Both the position numbers and the translations under genes were made by a program. A stretch of DNA of 64,000 bases. It comes from Mycobacteriales bacterium (GTDB taxonomy: Bacteria > Actinomycetota > Actinomycetes > Mycobacteriales > SCTD01). Within the stretch, counting starts at the first letter, position 1. Each line of letters starts with the position of its first letter. The notes below the pieces were generated by a model. That model was not told where the DNA came from. It made no database searches and saw only the letters and a program-made list of their open reading frames with translations. The stretch spans positions 62,001-126,000 of the forward strand of contig JAUYQP010000034.1 in the NCBI GenBank assembly GCA_030697205.1, given 5' to 3'. Positions 7,069-14,724 of the stretch are shown here, piece by piece.

Positions 7069-7960
7069 ACCGACTGCCGCCCTCGCCTGGAACCAGCGGA
7101 GTCGCCAGACCCTGCAGCCGTAGCCGCAGCTCGCCGTCCGCCATCCGACCTGTCCGGGCGCGCAACCGCCAGCTCAGTCGCGCCGCCAATACCCAGACCC
7201 GGGCGGCTCTGGGACCCCGCCAGGTGGCGAGGTAGTGGAGCAGGCTGCGGGTCGGGTGGTCGACGCCGGCGAAGTCGTCCTGGGCGCGCGAGGCCCCACC
7301 GACGTGCTCGGCGACTGCTGTCGCACACAGCTCCACAGTCCATCCGGCCAGCGCCATCCGGTGCGCGAGGTCGATCTCCTCATAGGCGAGGAAGTACGTC
7401 TCGTCGAAGCCGCCCACCGCGTCCAGCGCGGCTACTCGCGCGAGCATCACCGCGCCCTCGACGTAGCCGACCGGCCCGTCGCGGACCTCGTCCACGGGCG
7501 TGCGCCGCGCGGGCAGCAGCCGGCCCACCGGAGCAGGCAAGAGGGGGCGCAGCTCGGTGGCGAGCGTCGGCAACCGACCCGATGACCACGAGGGCCGCGC
7601 GTTGGCGGTCAACCGTGGCGCAACCAGGCCGAGCCGAGGCCGTGCCGAGGCGTAGGCGAGAAGGGCCCGCAGCGCCTTGGCGTCGATCACGGCGTCGGGG
7701 TTGAGCAGCAGGACCCACTCGCACCGGCCAGCGAGGTGGCGCCAGCCGGTGTTGCAGCCCGCGCCGAAGCCGACGTTGCCCTGCTCCAGGACCTCCGCGC
7801 CGAGCAGGCGGGCCACGGCTGCGCTGCGATCCGGGGAGCCGTTGTCGACCACGACGACGCCCGCCAGCTCGTCGCGCGGCAGTGGTGCCAGACAGGCCGG
7901 GAGGTACTCAGCGGAGCGATAGGCGACGACGACGACGCCCACCGGCGCGAGCGCGTGCAT
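7037..7960 (-). CDS. family 2 glycosyltransferase, rhamnosyltransferase-like
   Basis: This 307-aa GT2 resembles the WbbL/RfbF-type rhamnosyltransferases. The N-terminal nucleotide region has VVVVDNGSPDRSAAVA and NVGFGAGCNTGWRHL. The donor-binding LLLNPDAVIDAKAL follows, and then the acceptor region GGFDETYFLAYEEIDLAHR. All hallmark segments are present. The start ATG 7960 lies 6 nt from a CATCAT -10 element, so the message may be leaderless. The gene diverges from the GT4 gene at 8001. Confidence 0.82.
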   Translation of the reverse strand: MHALAPVGVVVVAYRSAEYLPACLAPLPRDELAGVVVVDNGSPDRSAAVARLLGAEVLEQGNVGFGAGCNTGWRHLAGRCEWVLLLNPDAVIDAKALRALLAYASARPRLGLVAPRLTANARPSWSSGRLPTLATELRPLLPAPVGRLLPARRTPVDEVRDGPVGYVEGAVMLARVAALDAVGGFDETYFLAYEEIDLAHRMALAGWTVELCATAVAEHVGGASRAQDDFAGVDHPTRSLLHYLATWRGPRAARVWVLAARLSWRLRARTGRMADGELRLRLQGLATPLVPGEGGSRFRARGRRAPR

Positions 7961-7965
7961 GCGGG

Positions 7966-7972
7966 CATGATG
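7966..7972. promoter_or_regulatory. overlapping divergent -10 elements
   Basis: CATGATG reads as CATGAT (7966-7971) to the right and CATCAT (7967-7972) to the left. The left one is 6 nt from ATG 7960. The right one leaves a leader of about 23 nt with GAGGAGGCAGG before ATG 8001. It is the weakest of several symmetrical -10 sites in the window. Confidence 0.4.
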
Positions 7973-8000
7973 CCAGTCGGGCGACGGATGAGGAGGCAGG

Positions 8001-9062
8001 ATGACGGAAGGGCTTCAGGGGGTTCCCGTCGTCGCGCTCCTGGGCACCAGATGGGCGCAGCTCGAGGGGCACGGCACCCGGTGGCGAGCACTCGTCACCC
8101 GCTGGGCGGATCGGGGTCCGGTCACGGTCGTGGACTTCCCGCGCTTCTCTCGTCGCGTGCTGGGTCCGCGGGTGCGGGAACGTGAGTCGTGGCTGCCCGG
8201 TACGCGACTCCTCGACGTCACCGTGCCGGTCCTGCCGGTCGCGCAGTGGGGACGCACCGCCGACGCTCTGCGACCGCTGCTGCCTCAGGACGCCGTGCAC
8301 GTCGCCGCGACACCCCTGTGGGCCCCGCTACTGCCCCACCTGGCCGGACGATGCGGCTTCGATGCCGTCGATGACTGGCGCGAGCACCCGGCCTTCGCCC
8401 ATCTGCGCGCCAGGGTCGAAGCCGGCTACCGATCGCTGCCCCGGGTGGACGTGGTGACAGCGGTGTCCGACGAGCTGGCGCGCCGGCTGCGGGCCGACTA
8501 CCGGGTCGAGCCTGTCGTGGTGCGCAACGGCGTTGACCTCTCGGCCTACGACGGAGACCGACCCGCCCCTGCAGGCCTGCCGGATGGTCCGTTTGCGGTC
8601 TACGTGGGAGTCATCGAGGACCGGGTGGACCTCACCCTGCTGGCGGAGGTGGCCCAGTACCTCCCGGTGGTCGTCGCCGGCCCGGCCCGGCGCACGCACG
8701 AGGCCGGGCTACTCGCGACCGGGGCGACCTGGCTCGGCCCCGTCGCCACCGGACTGGTTCCAGGGCTGCTGCAGCGGGCCGCTGTCGGGCTGGTGCCGCA
8801 CCGAGCCTCGAGCTTCACGGCGAGCATGGACCCGATGAAGGTCCTCGAGTACTTGGCGGCTGGCCTTCCCGTGGTGGCTACTCCGGGCATCGACCATCCT
8901 GCCGTGGTTACCGTGGAGCCATCGCGCTTCGCGGCGACCGCGGCCCGCCTCGCGGGCGAGGGTCGGAACCGCTCCTCGCACCCCTCGGTCCGGGACCTCG
9001 ACTGGGACGTCGTGGCCAATCAGATCCTCGGCCTACTGCTCGGGGACAGGGGCCCCACGTGA
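8001..9062 (+). CDS. glycosyltransferase, GT4-like
   Basis: This 353-aa GT-B protein has a central AVSDELARRLR (nucleotide-domain crossover), VRNGVDLSAYD (the usual N-G-V-D segment of GT4), and a C-terminal SMDPMKVLEYLAAGLPVVATPG. The last holds the family donor-binding Lys and Glu. The start ATG 8001 has a strong Shine-Dalgarno sequence (GAGGAGG). Its 3' end overlaps the convergent gene at 9033 by 30 bp. The acceptor is unknown; the polysaccharide context suggests repeat-unit assembly. Confidence 0.8.
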   Translation: MTEGLQGVPVVALLGTRWAQLEGHGTRWRALVTRWADRGPVTVVDFPRFSRRVLGPRVRERESWLPGTRLLDVTVPVLPVAQWGRTADALRPLLPQDAVHVAATPLWAPLLPHLAGRCGFDAVDDWREHPAFAHLRARVEAGYRSLPRVDVVTAVSDELARRLRADYRVEPVVVRNGVDLSAYDGDRPAPAGLPDGPFAVYVGVIEDRVDLTLLAEVAQYLPVVVAGPARRTHEAGLLATGATWLGPVATGLVPGLLQRAAVGLVPHRASSFTASMDPMKVLEYLAAGLPVVATPGIDHPAVVTVEPSRFAATAARLAGEGRNRSSHPSVRDLDWDVVANQILGLLLGDRGPT

Positions 9063-10250
9063 GGCCAGCGGTGGCATCCACGACGGCGTAGTGCCGCGCA
9101 CGGACTTGCCCTGCTCCTCACCGATCCGGATGAGCTGCTCGAGCTGCGTCAGGTGGCGGTCGTAGTAGTCGGCGTAGCTGCGGTACCGGAAGAAGGCGGG
9201 ATGGGCCTCGAAGACGTCGTTCATGAGCTGCTGGTCGTACTGCGTACCGGGGTTGTGCTTCCAGAAGTAGTTCTCGGTCGGCTGCCGTCCGTCGCAGCCG
9301 GCGACGTCCACGGAGTCGGCCAGTGCGAAGGCGATCGGCAGCAGGAACTGGGTGAGGATGTTCCCGCTGTCCCTGACCCGAGGCTCCTCCCGCGAGGGGA
9401 TGTTCCAGTCTCCGGCAGTCGCCAGTCCCACCAGCCGGCCGGACAGCTCGGGTACGTGCTCGAGGATGAGAGAAGCCGAGTGCTCTGGTACCACCACCGT
9501 GAACGGCGCCAGCGCGAGGGCCTCCCGGAGGTCCGCTCGGAAGGCGGCCGCGTAGCGGCTCGGACCGAAGTGGAAGATCGGGTCACCGAAGACGACGTGG
9601 GTCGGCTGCAGGCGTGAGATCAGTTCCTTGTTGCGCACGGCAGAGTTGCAGAGAATCCGGACGTCCGCGTCGACCGCGTCGGGGTCCACGAGGGCCGCAG
9701 ACGGACCGGTCCCCATCACGAAGGCCTTCGCGCCGGGGCGGTGACCGGAGAGCATCTCGTCACGCAGCGGGCCCTGGACAAACGGCGCGCAGAAGACCGC
9801 CCGCAGCAGGCGGTAGGGCACGAACTCCGACGTGTAGGACAGCGACGGATCGACGACAAGGCTGCTCCGCAGCACCCTCGCCACGGCCGGCAGGGTCCGC
9901 GGCCGCACGTCGTGCAGCAGGTGCAACGGGGACCCCGCGGCGCCCTGCGACTGCCAGGGCCCTGGGCCCACGAGAGTCGCGTCGAGGTAGGGAGCCGCTG
10001 CCGGGTCGACCTCGGAGACGCCGGGCACCACGACCGGCACATCGCTGCCCCGGAGGTAGAAGCAGATCCGGCCGACGACGTCGGCTGCGGCACGAGCGTC
10101 TGTCGGCGGCGGCCAGTAGACGAGGGTTGCCGCCTGGTCGCGATCAGGTGTTCGAGCAGCGGTCCTGAGTGCCTTGCTGAAGGCCCACCGTGAGTAGAAC
10201 ACCGCCTTGGAACGCGGTCCGTAGGCCGCGCGATTACCCGTCGAAGTCAC
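9033..10250 (-). CDS. GT42/MptE-like Rossmann protein, possible sialyltransferase-like
   Basis: This is a 405-aa protein. After an N-terminal region of about 165 aa comes a domain beginning AFVMGTGPSAALVD, then CNSAVRN, HVVFGDPIFHFG, and SGNILTQFLLPIAFALADSVDVAGCDG. This series (GxGPS, Asn, GDP, then an Ala-rich helix and GID-like motif) is that of Campylobacter CstI-type sialyltransferases (GT42) and of the related MptE/DUF115 proteins. The nearby CMP-sugar synthetase makes a CMP-sugar transferase attractive, but this is inference. GTG 10250 sits 6 nt from a TAGGCT -10 box. Confidence 0.55.
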   Translation of the reverse strand: MTSTGNRAAYGPRSKAVFYSRWAFSKALRTAARTPDRDQAATLVYWPPPTDARAAADVVGRICFYLRGSDVPVVVPGVSEVDPAAAPYLDATLVGPGPWQSQGAAGSPLHLLHDVRPRTLPAVARVLRSSLVVDPSLSYTSEFVPYRLLRAVFCAPFVQGPLRDEMLSGHRPGAKAFVMGTGPSAALVDPDAVDADVRILCNSAVRNKELISRLQPTHVVFGDPIFHFGPSRYAAAFRADLREALALAPFTVVVPEHSASLILEHVPELSGRLVGLATAGDWNIPSREEPRVRDSGNILTQFLLPIAFALADSVDVAGCDGRQPTENYFWKHNPGTQYDQQLMNDVFEAHPAFFRYRSYADYYDRHLTQLEQLIRIGEEQGKSVRGTTPSWMPPLASRGAPVPEQ

Positions 10251-10256
10251 GTCCCC

Positions 10257-10266
10257 AGCCTAGAGT
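10257..10266. promoter_or_regulatory. overlapping divergent leaderless promoters
   Basis: The 10-mer AGCCTAGAGT holds TAGGCT on the minus strand (10257-10262) and TAGAGT on the plus strand (10261-10266), sharing the central TA. Each lies exactly 6 nt from a GTG start (10250 minus, 10273 plus). One site therefore appears to drive two leaderless messages in opposite directions. Confidence 0.7.
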
Positions 10267-10272
10267 GCAAGG

Positions 10273-11721
10273 GTGACCGGCGATGTGATGCGCGTCCGCC
10301 TGGCGTCCGCCGCCGGGCCACTGACGTCCGGGGCTGCCGTCATCGTCGTCTTCGCCGCGACGTCGGGCTTCCTGCCGGCGCCGTTGCTCCTCGGAGCCAC
10401 CGTCGGCGCCTTGCTGGCCCACCTCGCCCTGGCCCGGCCTCGCGCTGCTGTCGCGATCGGCCTCGTCGCGATCGCTTGCGTGCCGGTCTACTACGGTCAG
10501 TACGTCGGTGGCACACAGCTCGGCATCACGCCGGTGGCGGTGGTGTCGGCGCTGCTCCTCCCGCTGGCGCTGCGGGAGTGCCACCGGCTGCGGCTCGGCC
10601 CGCTCGACGTGGCGGTGCTGGTGTTCGTGGGGCTGCGGGCCCTGTCCTACGCACTCAACTTCGAGGGGGCCTTCGGCCTCACCGCTGCGCTCCTGCTGCT
10701 CGTCCTGCTTCCGTACGCGGTATTCCGGGTGGTGCTGCTCCTCCCCGGGGCATTGCGAGCTGCCTCGTGGGCGCTCGCCGCCGCCGCCGTGCCGCTGTGC
10801 GTCGTGGCGCTGCGGGAGCGGGCGGGGAAGCCCAACCCCTTCTTCACGTGGGTCACACCGGAGTACCAGGCCGACGAGTGGGCGAAGGCCACGTCGCGTC
10901 TGTCGACCGCCCGCGTCGAAGCCAGCTTCGGCCATCCGATCGCCTTCGGCATGTTCCTCGCGCTGGCCTTCGTACTCCTGGTCGCCCTCGCCCTCACGAC
11001 GCGCCAGACCTGGGCCAAAGTCGGGTGTTTCGCCGCGATGCCACTTGTCCTCGTCGCGCTCGTGATGACCTTGAGCCGCGGCCCGATGCTCATGGTGGCC
11101 GTCGCGCTTCCCGTCTTCCTGCTGACACAGGCATCCCACCTCGACCCGCGTCGACTGCGCGCGGTCCTGCTCATCGGACTCGCCCTCGGGATCGTCGTGC
11201 TGCAGAACTCCGGCACCCTGGCCGAGTTGCGAGAGGACAGCAGCGGGGAGTCCACAACGGCCAGCAGCGCGCAGTTCCGCCTGGAGATCCTTGAGATCGT
11301 CCGAGACCCGGCCCAGTTCTCCGTGCTCGGGCAGGCAAGCGAGAGCGACACTGGCGTGACGGAGTCGGTCTACTCGCGGGTCGGGGTCGTGTCGGTCGAC
11401 AACGCCTACGCGCTGCTGTACCTGGCGAGCGGGGCGCTCGTGCTACTCGCTTTCGTCGGCGTCGCGGTCCTCGTGTGGCGCTCTGCGGTGGCCCGCGGAC
11501 TCGACGCCCTGCAGCGGGCTTGGGCGGTCTCGGTGGCCGTGGCTCTGCTCAACCTCCTGACGGTCAACCTCCTCACCAGTTACGCCGACCTCTTCTGGAT
11601 CGCGGTCGCGTCCGTCGCGGGAGTCGCGCAGACCACGGTCAGCCGCGGAAAACGGGCACAGGAGCTCCCGCTACCCCAGGATCACAGCGGAAGAGTCCCC
11701 CTGCCTGCGGCTGCCCACTGA
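10273..11721 (+). CDS. O-antigen ligase/polymerase-like membrane protein
   Basis: This 482-aa integral membrane protein has about eleven hydrophobic segments and one large extracytoplasmic loop (about residues 315-370, containing REDSSGE and SAQFRLEIL), as in the WaaL/Wzy superfamily. The short LSRGPML motif before the loop resembles the conserved Arg region of O-antigen ligases. It would polymerise or transfer lipid-linked glycans on the outer face of the membrane. GTG 10273 is supported by the -10 box 6 nt upstream. The last 83 bp overlap the convergent lactonase gene. Confidence 0.72.
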   Translation: MTGDVMRVRLASAAGPLTSGAAVIVVFAATSGFLPAPLLLGATVGALLAHLALARPRAAVAIGLVAIACVPVYYGQYVGGTQLGITPVAVVSALLLPLALRECHRLRLGPLDVAVLVFVGLRALSYALNFEGAFGLTAALLLLVLLPYAVFRVVLLLPGALRAASWALAAAAVPLCVVALRERAGKPNPFFTWVTPEYQADEWAKATSRLSTARVEASFGHPIAFGMFLALAFVLLVALALTTRQTWAKVGCFAAMPLVLVALVMTLSRGPMLMVAVALPVFLLTQASHLDPRRLRAVLLIGLALGIVVLQNSGTLAELREDSSGESTTASSAQFRLEILEIVRDPAQFSVLGQASESDTGVTESVYSRVGVVSVDNAYALLYLASGALVLLAFVGVAVLVWRSAVARGLDALQRAWAVSVAVALLNLLTVNLLTSYADLFWIAVASVAGVAQTTVSRGKRAQELPLPQDHSGRVPLPAAAH

Positions 11722-12478
11722 CGCCAACAGCCGCACTGGTCACCCAGAGCGCGTCGTCGGAGAACGCACAAGAGGTGACCTGTTCCGCTGGAACGTCGAT
11801 CCGGCCAGTCACCGTGCCACGGTCGTCGTAGCGCAAGACGCACCAGCCCCCCCACACCGCGACCCACACACCGCCCTCGTCGTCGAGGGCCAGCCCGTCC
11901 GGGACTCCCGCAACGTCGTCGGGCAGCTCCGCGGCCGTGCGGCGGCCCGTCAGCTCGCCATCCGACGTCACGTCGAACAGATCGACGCGACGCGTCGGCG
12001 AGTCGACGAACCACATGCGCTCGCCCGCACGGTCGAAGGCAAGCCCGTTGCCGATGGAGAGGCCCCGCAGGACAGCGACTGGCTCCTCCTCCCCGTTCCA
12101 CCGCCACAGGGTGCCCGCGCCGGCCGCTCCCGTCCTGTCCATGGTGCTGGCCCAGAACCGTCCTGCCGGATCGCACCCACCATCGTTCATCCGGTGCGTC
12201 GGCAAGCCGCGCTCCACATCGACGACCGGCTCGAGCTCGCCGTCCCGGACCCGTGCGAAGCCGTCGGCCGTCGCAGCGACTAGTCCGCCGTCGAGGGACA
12301 GCACGATGGCGCCGACCTCCATCGGAAGTTCCACCGGCTGCTGCGGGCCTTGAGCTGGGTCGTAGGCGTGCAGTCGCCGCCCCGTGATGTCAAGCCATCG
12401 CAACAGGCCGGCAGACCGGTCCCACAGCGGGCCCTCGCCGAGCTCCGCCCGGGCATCGTGCACCAACTCGGCTCTCAA
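11639..12478 (-). CDS. SMP-30/gluconolactonase/LRE family protein
   Basis: This 279-aa six-bladed propeller has family signatures: AELGEGPLWD (metal-binding Glu near the N-terminus), MNDGGCDPAGRFWASTM (Asn/Asp metal site), IGNGLAFDRAGERMWFVDS, and VPDGLALDDEGGVWVAVWG. These hydrolases open sugar lactones using a divalent metal. I chose TTG 12478 because it overlaps the upstream stop (TTGA) and gives the family length; the frame stays open further upstream without homology. It is translationally coupled to the acetyltransferase gene. The 3' end overlaps the convergent membrane gene by 83 bp. The role in the locus is unclear. Confidence 0.82.
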   Translation of the reverse strand: MRAELVHDARAELGEGPLWDRSAGLLRWLDITGRRLHAYDPAQGPQQPVELPMEVGAIVLSLDGGLVAATADGFARVRDGELEPVVDVERGLPTHRMNDGGCDPAGRFWASTMDRTGAAGAGTLWRWNGEEEPVAVLRGLSIGNGLAFDRAGERMWFVDSPTRRVDLFDVTSDGELTGRRTAAELPDDVAGVPDGLALDDEGGVWVAVWGGWCVLRYDDRGTVTGRIDVPAEQVTSCAFSDDALWVTSAAVGVSGQPQAGGLFRCDPGVAGAPVPVFRG

Positions 12479-13002
12479 CGCAGCGCCCGAGCGGGCACGC
12501 CGACCAGCACCGTGCCTGCGGCGAAGCTCCGCGTCACCACAGCACCGGCGCCCACGACACAACCGGGACCTAGCTCGATCCCACCGACCAGCTGGGCACC
12601 CGGACCGAGGTAACAACCGTCCCCGACGACCGCGGCGCGACCGTCGCTCTCACCGATGTTGACCCCCGCGTGGATGCGGACGTCGGCCCCCACCTGCGCC
12701 TTGCGGCTGACCACGACGGTCCCGACGTGCGCGAGGCAGAGGCCCGGCCCGGTCGTGTTGACGGGGACGGTGAAGCCGAGCCGGGTGCCTGCGCGCAGCA
12801 GCCGGTAGCGCAGCAGCGCGGCACCGGCCCTCCCCCAGGGTCCAGGCCAGCAGTTGCTCGCCCACTCAGCGGCCCGTAAGCGCCGCTGGAACGCCAGCTG
12901 AGGGCGGGTGAGGAGGGCGCCCGGTCGCACCCGGTCCAACCCGTGCGCCGCCGCGTCGCGGCGCAGGTGCTCCCGGTAGTCCATACGGGACGTGATGGGC
13001 AC
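12475..13002 (-). CDS. left-handed beta-helix acetyltransferase (serine acetyltransferase-like)
   Basis: This protein of about 175 aa has a helical N-terminus and then hexapeptide repeats: VGADVRIHAGVNIG, VVGDGCYLGPGAQLVG, IELGPGCVVGAGAVVT, ending FAAGTVLVGVPARALR. The pattern fits acetyl-CoA-dependent O-acetyltransferases of the CysE/WcaB group that decorate sugars. Start GTG 13002 is preferred over ATG 12984 because GGAGGCAGGA precedes it. The gene diverges from the GT2 gene at 13052. Confidence 0.75.
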   Translation of the reverse strand: MPITSRMDYREHLRRDAAAHGLDRVRPGALLTRPQLAFQRRLRAAEWASNCWPGPWGRAGAALLRYRLLRAGTRLGFTVPVNTTGPGLCLAHVGTVVVSRKAQVGADVRIHAGVNIGESDGRAAVVGDGCYLGPGAQLVGGIELGPGCVVGAGAVVTRSFAAGTVLVGVPARALR

Positions 13003-13034
13003 GCTCGTCCTGCCTCCGATCGCCGTCGTTGGAG

Positions 13035-13044
13035 AGTCTAGGGT
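13035..13044. promoter_or_regulatory. overlapping divergent -10 elements
   Basis: AGTCTAGGGT has the same geometry as the site at 10257: TAGACT on the minus strand (13035-13040) and TAGGGT on the plus strand (13039-13044), sharing TA. The plus box lies 7 nt before GTG 13052 (leaderless). The minus one leaves a short leader with a Shine-Dalgarno sequence before GTG 13002. Confidence 0.65.
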
Positions 13045-13051
13045 TGGGGTC

Positions 13052-13927
13052 GTGGGAGGTATGCGCGGCACGACAGAGCACCTGCCCGTCGCCGCAGTGG
13101 TCCTACCAGTGCACGCCGACCCGGGCATCGCCCACACGCTGCGCTCGCTAAGGCGGCTCGACTGGCCGGCCGACCGCCTCCACGTCCTGGTGGCCCTCGA
13201 CGGACCGGACCCGGAGACCGAGCGCGTGGCACGCCAGCACGGTGCGCATGTCGTCGTGCTGCCGACCAACCAGGGCTCGTATGCCGCCCGCAATGCCGCC
13301 GTGGACGCCCTGCCCGACGACGTCGAGATCGTCGCTTTCACCGACGCCGACTGCGAGGTGATGCCGAGGCTCCTGCACGAGCACGCGGCAGCGCTGCGGG
13401 TAGCGGACCTCTCTGGCGGTGCCGTAGAGGTAACGCTGCGGCGACGCGCTTCACCGGCCGAGTGGGTCGACAGCCGCAGACACCTCAGGCAGAAGCAGTA
13501 CGTCGAGGTCGACGGCTATGCTGCCACGGCCAACCTCGCGGTCCGGCGCTCGGTGCTGGGCCAGGTCCGCTTCACATCTGGCCTGCGCAGCGGGGGGGAC
13601 GCCGACTTCTGCCTCAGGGCGCGAGCCGCTGGCCTCTCACTCGTCTACACGGAGGGGGCTCGCGTCTTGCACCCCGCGCGGACCACAGACGCCGAGGTGA
13701 TGAAGAAGGTGCGGAGGATCTGCACCGGCATCGAGGCCAACCCGGCGCGATGGAAGGACAGGGTCATCCGCAAGCCCTCACTGCGGGCCAGCCTCCGCGT
13801 CGTCCGCCAAGCCCACCGGGCGAAGACCTCGCGCGGCCCACTGTGGGACCTACGCGCCTTCCTCCTGGACCAGCGCGCGTCGCGAGCCGTCTTCCGAAGT
13901 GCCGCCCGCGCGAAGAGCCGCACGTGA
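13052..13927 (+). CDS. family 2 glycosyltransferase
   Basis: This GT-A enzyme of about 291 aa shows AVVLPVHADPGIAHTLRSL (N-terminal strand and helix), HVLVALDGPDPETERVA, and TNQGSYAARNAAVDAL. The metal and donor Asp follow in VAFTDADCEVMPRLL and the acceptor domain in SGLRSGGDADFCLRARAAG. The start GTG 13052 is chosen from the -10 box 7 nt upstream; ATG 13061 and an upstream ATG at 12992 are alternatives. GTGA overlap couples it to the ABC permease gene, so it probably acts on the chain exported by Wzm/Wzt. Confidence 0.8.
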   Translation: MGGMRGTTEHLPVAAVVLPVHADPGIAHTLRSLRRLDWPADRLHVLVALDGPDPETERVARQHGAHVVVLPTNQGSYAARNAAVDALPDDVEIVAFTDADCEVMPRLLHEHAAALRVADLSGGAVEVTLRRRASPAEWVDSRRHLRQKQYVEVDGYAATANLAVRRSVLGQVRFTSGLRSGGDADFCLRARAAGLSLVYTEGARVLHPARTTDAEVMKKVRRICTGIEANPARWKDRVIRKPSLRASLRVVRQAHRAKTSRGPLWDLRAFLLDQRASRAVFRSAARAKSRT

Positions 13928-14724
13928 CCTCGGTGCAGAGCATCGTGCGCACGGTGGTTCCCCACCCGCGGCTGCGGTGGACCCTGGGGCTCATCGGCGT
14001 CCTCGCGCGCAAGAACTTCCAGACTCGCTTCAAGCGCAGTTACTTCGGTGTCGCGCTGATCGCGCTGCAGCCCATGGTGCAGGCGCTGGTCTACAGCATC
14101 GTGTTCCTCAAGATCTTCAAGGTGACCCGGGTGGAGCACTACCCGCTCTACATCCTGTCCGGTGTGATGCCCTGGGCGCTGATCACGGCAGGGATCCTCG
14201 GCGCCACGACATCAGTGGTGGAGAACAGTTCCCTCGTGCGCAAGATCGATGTGCCGCGGATGGTGTTCCCGCTCGCGGCGATCGGCGGTGCCTGCCTCGC
14301 CTTCGTCGTCCCGCTCGCGATCCTGCTCGTAGCCGGAGGCGTGACGGGCACGCTGGGGGTCAACACGCTGTGGGTGCTGCTCGCCCTCCCCCTGCAGCTG
14401 GTGCTCATCGCCGCTGTCGGCATCCTCGCCTGCGGGCTCCATGTTGCCTACCGCGACGTCCGCTACGTCTTGGACGCAGCCCTGCTCCTGCTCTTCTACT
14501 CCGTGCCCGTGCTCTACGTCATGGAGATCGTTCCCGAGGGGGGGCGCGACCTGGTGCGAGCCAACCCCTTCACCGGTGTCCTGTCGCTATGGAGGGCGGC
14601 GATCCTCGACCGACCGCTCGACGGGCGTGCCGTGACGATCAGCCTGGTGGTGGCGCCCCTGCTGCTCACGCTCGGCGCCTGGTCCTTCCAACGGCGCTCG
14701 CGCAACTTCGCGGACCTGGTGTGA
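13924..14724 (+). CDS. wzm: ABC-2 type polysaccharide exporter permease
   Basis: This 266-aa protein has about six transmembrane segments typical of TagG/Wzm permeases. The amphipathic N-terminal ARKNFQTRFKRSYFGVALIALQ-like region precedes helix 1, and the family segment ANPFTGVLSLWRAAILD is near the end. With the next gene it forms the ABC transporter that moves undecaprenyl-linked polysaccharide across the membrane. GTG 13924 and the stop at 14724 overlap the neighbours by 4 bp each, as expected for subunits of one complex. Confidence 0.88.
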   Translation: MTSVQSIVRTVVPHPRLRWTLGLIGVLARKNFQTRFKRSYFGVALIALQPMVQALVYSIVFLKIFKVTRVEHYPLYILSGVMPWALITAGILGATTSVVENSSLVRKIDVPRMVFPLAAIGGACLAFVVPLAILLVAGGVTGTLGVNTLWVLLALPLQLVLIAAVGILACGLHVAYRDVRYVLDAALLLLFYSVPVLYVMEIVPEGGRDLVRANPFTGVLSLWRAAILDRPLDGRAVTISLVVAPLLLTLGAWSFQRRSRNFADLV

